In this document: piece by piece, positions 62,895 through 64,000 of the stretch
How the letters are laid out: every line of letters starts with the position of its first letter
Numbering within the stretch: position 1 is the stretch's first letter
Assembly (NCBI GenBank): GCA_003222195.1
Contig: QHVB01000031.1
Location: forward strand, 21,987-85,986
Source: Gemmatimonadota bacterium
GTDB taxonomy: Bacteria > Gemmatimonadota > Gemmatimonadetes > Gemmatimonadales > GWC2-71-9
Direction of reading: 5' to 3'
DNA length: 64,000 nt
Position numbers and translations under genes: made by a program
Notes under the pieces: model-generated
Database searches by the model: none
Told to the model about the DNA's origin: nothing
What the model saw: the letters and a program-made list of their open reading frames with translations, nothing else

Positions 62895-63420
62895 CTACTG
62901 CCGGATCGTGCGGCGGTAGTCCCCGGGAGTGACGCCTACCTGGTGACGGAACGCCCGTGTGAAATGACTCTGGTCGGCAAAGCCCGCGTCGAGCGCGATC
63001 TCGACGATCGGTACCTCCGTCCGCGCCAACCGGTCGGCTGCCCAATCGAGCCGCAGCCGCCGGACGTAGGCCCCCACCGCGGCACCAAACCAGGTTCGAA
63101 AGGCGCGCGCGAAATAGTCCGGATGCACCCCGCACATCGCGGCGCCGCCGCCACGCGCCGCAGCGCTCGTTGCTCCCGTAGCGCCAGCGCGACAGTCTCG
63201 AGCGCGAGTCCCTCGACGGCAATCGGCGTCACACTGTCTGGCGCGCGCAGCTCGGAGCTGTTCGACTCGGTGCGCTACGCCCGCTCGAGTCCGGTGGTGC
63301 TGCTGGCGTGCCGTCTGGCGCGCGAAACGACGCACGGTCGCACTATGGCCATAGGGTCCTCCGCCTGTGTGAGCGATGAGGTCACAGTAGGCGGCGGCGG
63401 AAGCGACGTCTTGCACGCTA
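62895..63420 (-). pseudogene. decayed AraC-family transcriptional regulator
   Basis: The last ~80 codons encode an AraC-type DNA-binding domain (HPDYFARAFRTWFGAAVGAY ... AGFADQSHFTRAFRHQVGVT). About 35 residues of the preceding linker (ELRAPDSVTPIAVEGLALET then VALALREQRALRRVAA) lie in a different frame, with an in-frame stop (TAG) just before them. The junction near the GC-rich GCGGCGGCGCCG stretch has a frameshift, and roughly 20-25 residues of the first helix-turn-helix are missing. No effector-binding domain is recognisable upstream. I call it non-functional. Confidence 0.75.
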
Positions 63421-63507
63421 TCGACGTGGAATAGAACGGCAGCGACCGACCATTGCGCAGTCAAGAAGGGATGATGCCGGAAACACGGCACATGACGATC
63501 CGGGAGA

Positions 63508-64000
63508 CTACCGCGACGGCGTCAGCCGGCTCGCTTTGATCCAGAACCAGTCGTCCGGCAGCCCCACCTTCCCGTCACCGCGAATCATCGCGGGGTAGCC
63601 GTACTGCGGGTCATAGGCGACTTCGAGCACATCGACCTGCTTGAGGCTCTGCTCCACGGCGTCGAAGAGCCCCTCGACCGTGTAGAGCGACCAGGGCTCA
63701 CGCACCGCTCCCGCCGGTTTCCCCAGCGTGTCGAGCAGCTGCGTGATCCTCCCGCCACGTACATCAAGGATCAGCGGGTTGCCCGGCCAGGGACAGAAAC
63801 ATCCGGCGGCGACTTTGAGACGGTAATCGTTGATATGCCGCGCACGCCAAGCTGTGCGGTGAGCGGCCACCTCGCGGAGCGAGGAATCGCGCTCCGCCCG
63901 CGTCAGCGGACCGGTGAAGTTCCGGCCAACACCGAGCACATCGTTACCGGGCGGTGGTGGCTCGGCAGGCGGCGGGGGTGGGGGTGGGGGTGGGGGTGGG
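63508..64000 (-). CDS. DUF6174-like protein, N-terminus off the window
   Basis: The frame is open to base 64000. The visible 163 residues begin with a polyproline stretch, as in the linker of a lipoprotein or secreted protein, then PGNDVLGVGRNFTG and a domain with HINDYRLKVAAGCFCPWPG, DVRGGRITQLLDTLGKPAG and EVAYDPQYGYPAMIRGDGKV, which fits DUF6174. The cysteines in CFCPW are conserved in that pattern. Function unknown. An internal GTG at 63939 could be a start, but the Pro-rich frame upstream argues for a longer protein. Confidence 0.72.
   Translation of the reverse strand, partial: PPPPPPPPPPPAEPPPPGNDVLGVGRNFTGPLTRAERDSSLREVAAHRTAWRARHINDYRLKVAAGCFCPWPGNPLILDVRGGRITQLLDTLGKPAGAVREPWSLYTVEGLFDAVEQSLKQVDVLEVAYDPQYGYPAMIRGDGKVGLPDDWFWIKASRLTPSR
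63971..64000. repeat. GGGGGT microsatellite at the right edge
   Basis: About four and a half copies of GGGGGT on the + strand. On the coding strand each CCCCCA unit encodes two prolines in the linker of the DUF6174 protein. The array probably continues past the window. Confidence 0.8.

Overview
Organism and general character. The window is GC-rich, gene-dense bacterial chromosome. Of about 58 protein genes only two read on the + strand; most neighbours overlap by 1-8 nt (TGATG, TAATG, ATGA or GTGA junctions), so translation is probably coupled over long runs. Gene content fits a diderm bacterium with meso-diaminopimelate peptidoglycan. The mix of DUF4388 proteins, MglA, roadblock proteins, a Minf_1886-family protein, CdaA and a DUF2723 membrane protein points to Gemmatimonadota or a close relative. 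This is inferred from gene content; there is no rRNA in the window. I see no phage, insertion sequence or CRISPR array.

Layout. (1) 1-11.6 kb: a division and cell wall cluster transcribed leftward, rsmH-ftsL-ftsI-murE-murF-mraY-murD-ftsW-murG-murC, with murC running off the left edge. No mraZ precedes it; tRNA-Asp and its terminator lie immediately upstream. A palindromic element sits between ftsW and murG. (2) 11.7-14.9 kb: tRNA-Asp, a secreted TPR protein, tRNA-Val, a small membrane protein and a membrane-anchored metallopeptidase. (3) 14.8-32.3 kb: the most distinctive region, a chemosensory supercluster. In transcription order it encodes CheW, CheY, CheA, CheC, a 899-aa TPR protein, a DUF4388-TPR protein, three roadblock-type proteins, an MglA-type GTPase, a protein with two tandem DnaA-type AAA+ domains, a second DUF4388-TPR protein, CheR, CheD, CheB, two CheW and a TPR protein. 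No receptor or flagellar gene is present, which suggests a pathway that controls cell polarity or surface motility. (4) 32.3-39.3 kb: yggS, divIVA, a purine nucleoside phosphorylase gene, ileS, a dksA-like gene, lspA and rluD, running directly into the chemosensory genes. (5) 39.4-48.0 kb: tilS, hpt, ftsH, a chimeric remnant of an efflux operon, folP, cdaA and a large DUF2723 membrane protein. (6) 48.0-49.2 kb: the two + strand genes and tRNA-Met. (7) 49.2-62.8 kb: hsp20, lon, a Minf_1886 protein, an AmmeMemoRadiSam B protein, nnrED, thiL, plsC, eno, ftsB, an Ig-like lipoprotein, a multicopper oxidase and an amidohydrolase. (8) 62.9-64 kb: a decayed AraC-type regulator and a DUF6174 protein running off the right edge.

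How the genes work together. Regions 1 and 4 supply wall synthesis, division and translation. In region 3 a CheA-CheY relay with full adaptation enzymes (CheR, CheB, CheD, CheC) is physically joined to an MglA and roadblock polarity switch and to an unusual double DnaA-like ATPase without a DNA-binding domain. This pairing is the best candidate in the window for an undescribed system. Other notable points are the chimeric HlyD/FtsX remnant at 43.6-44.1 kb, an isoleucyl-tRNA synthetase with a rearranged HIGH motif, a family of composite palindromic repeats, and a G-rich sequence that recurs inside unrelated coding regions.
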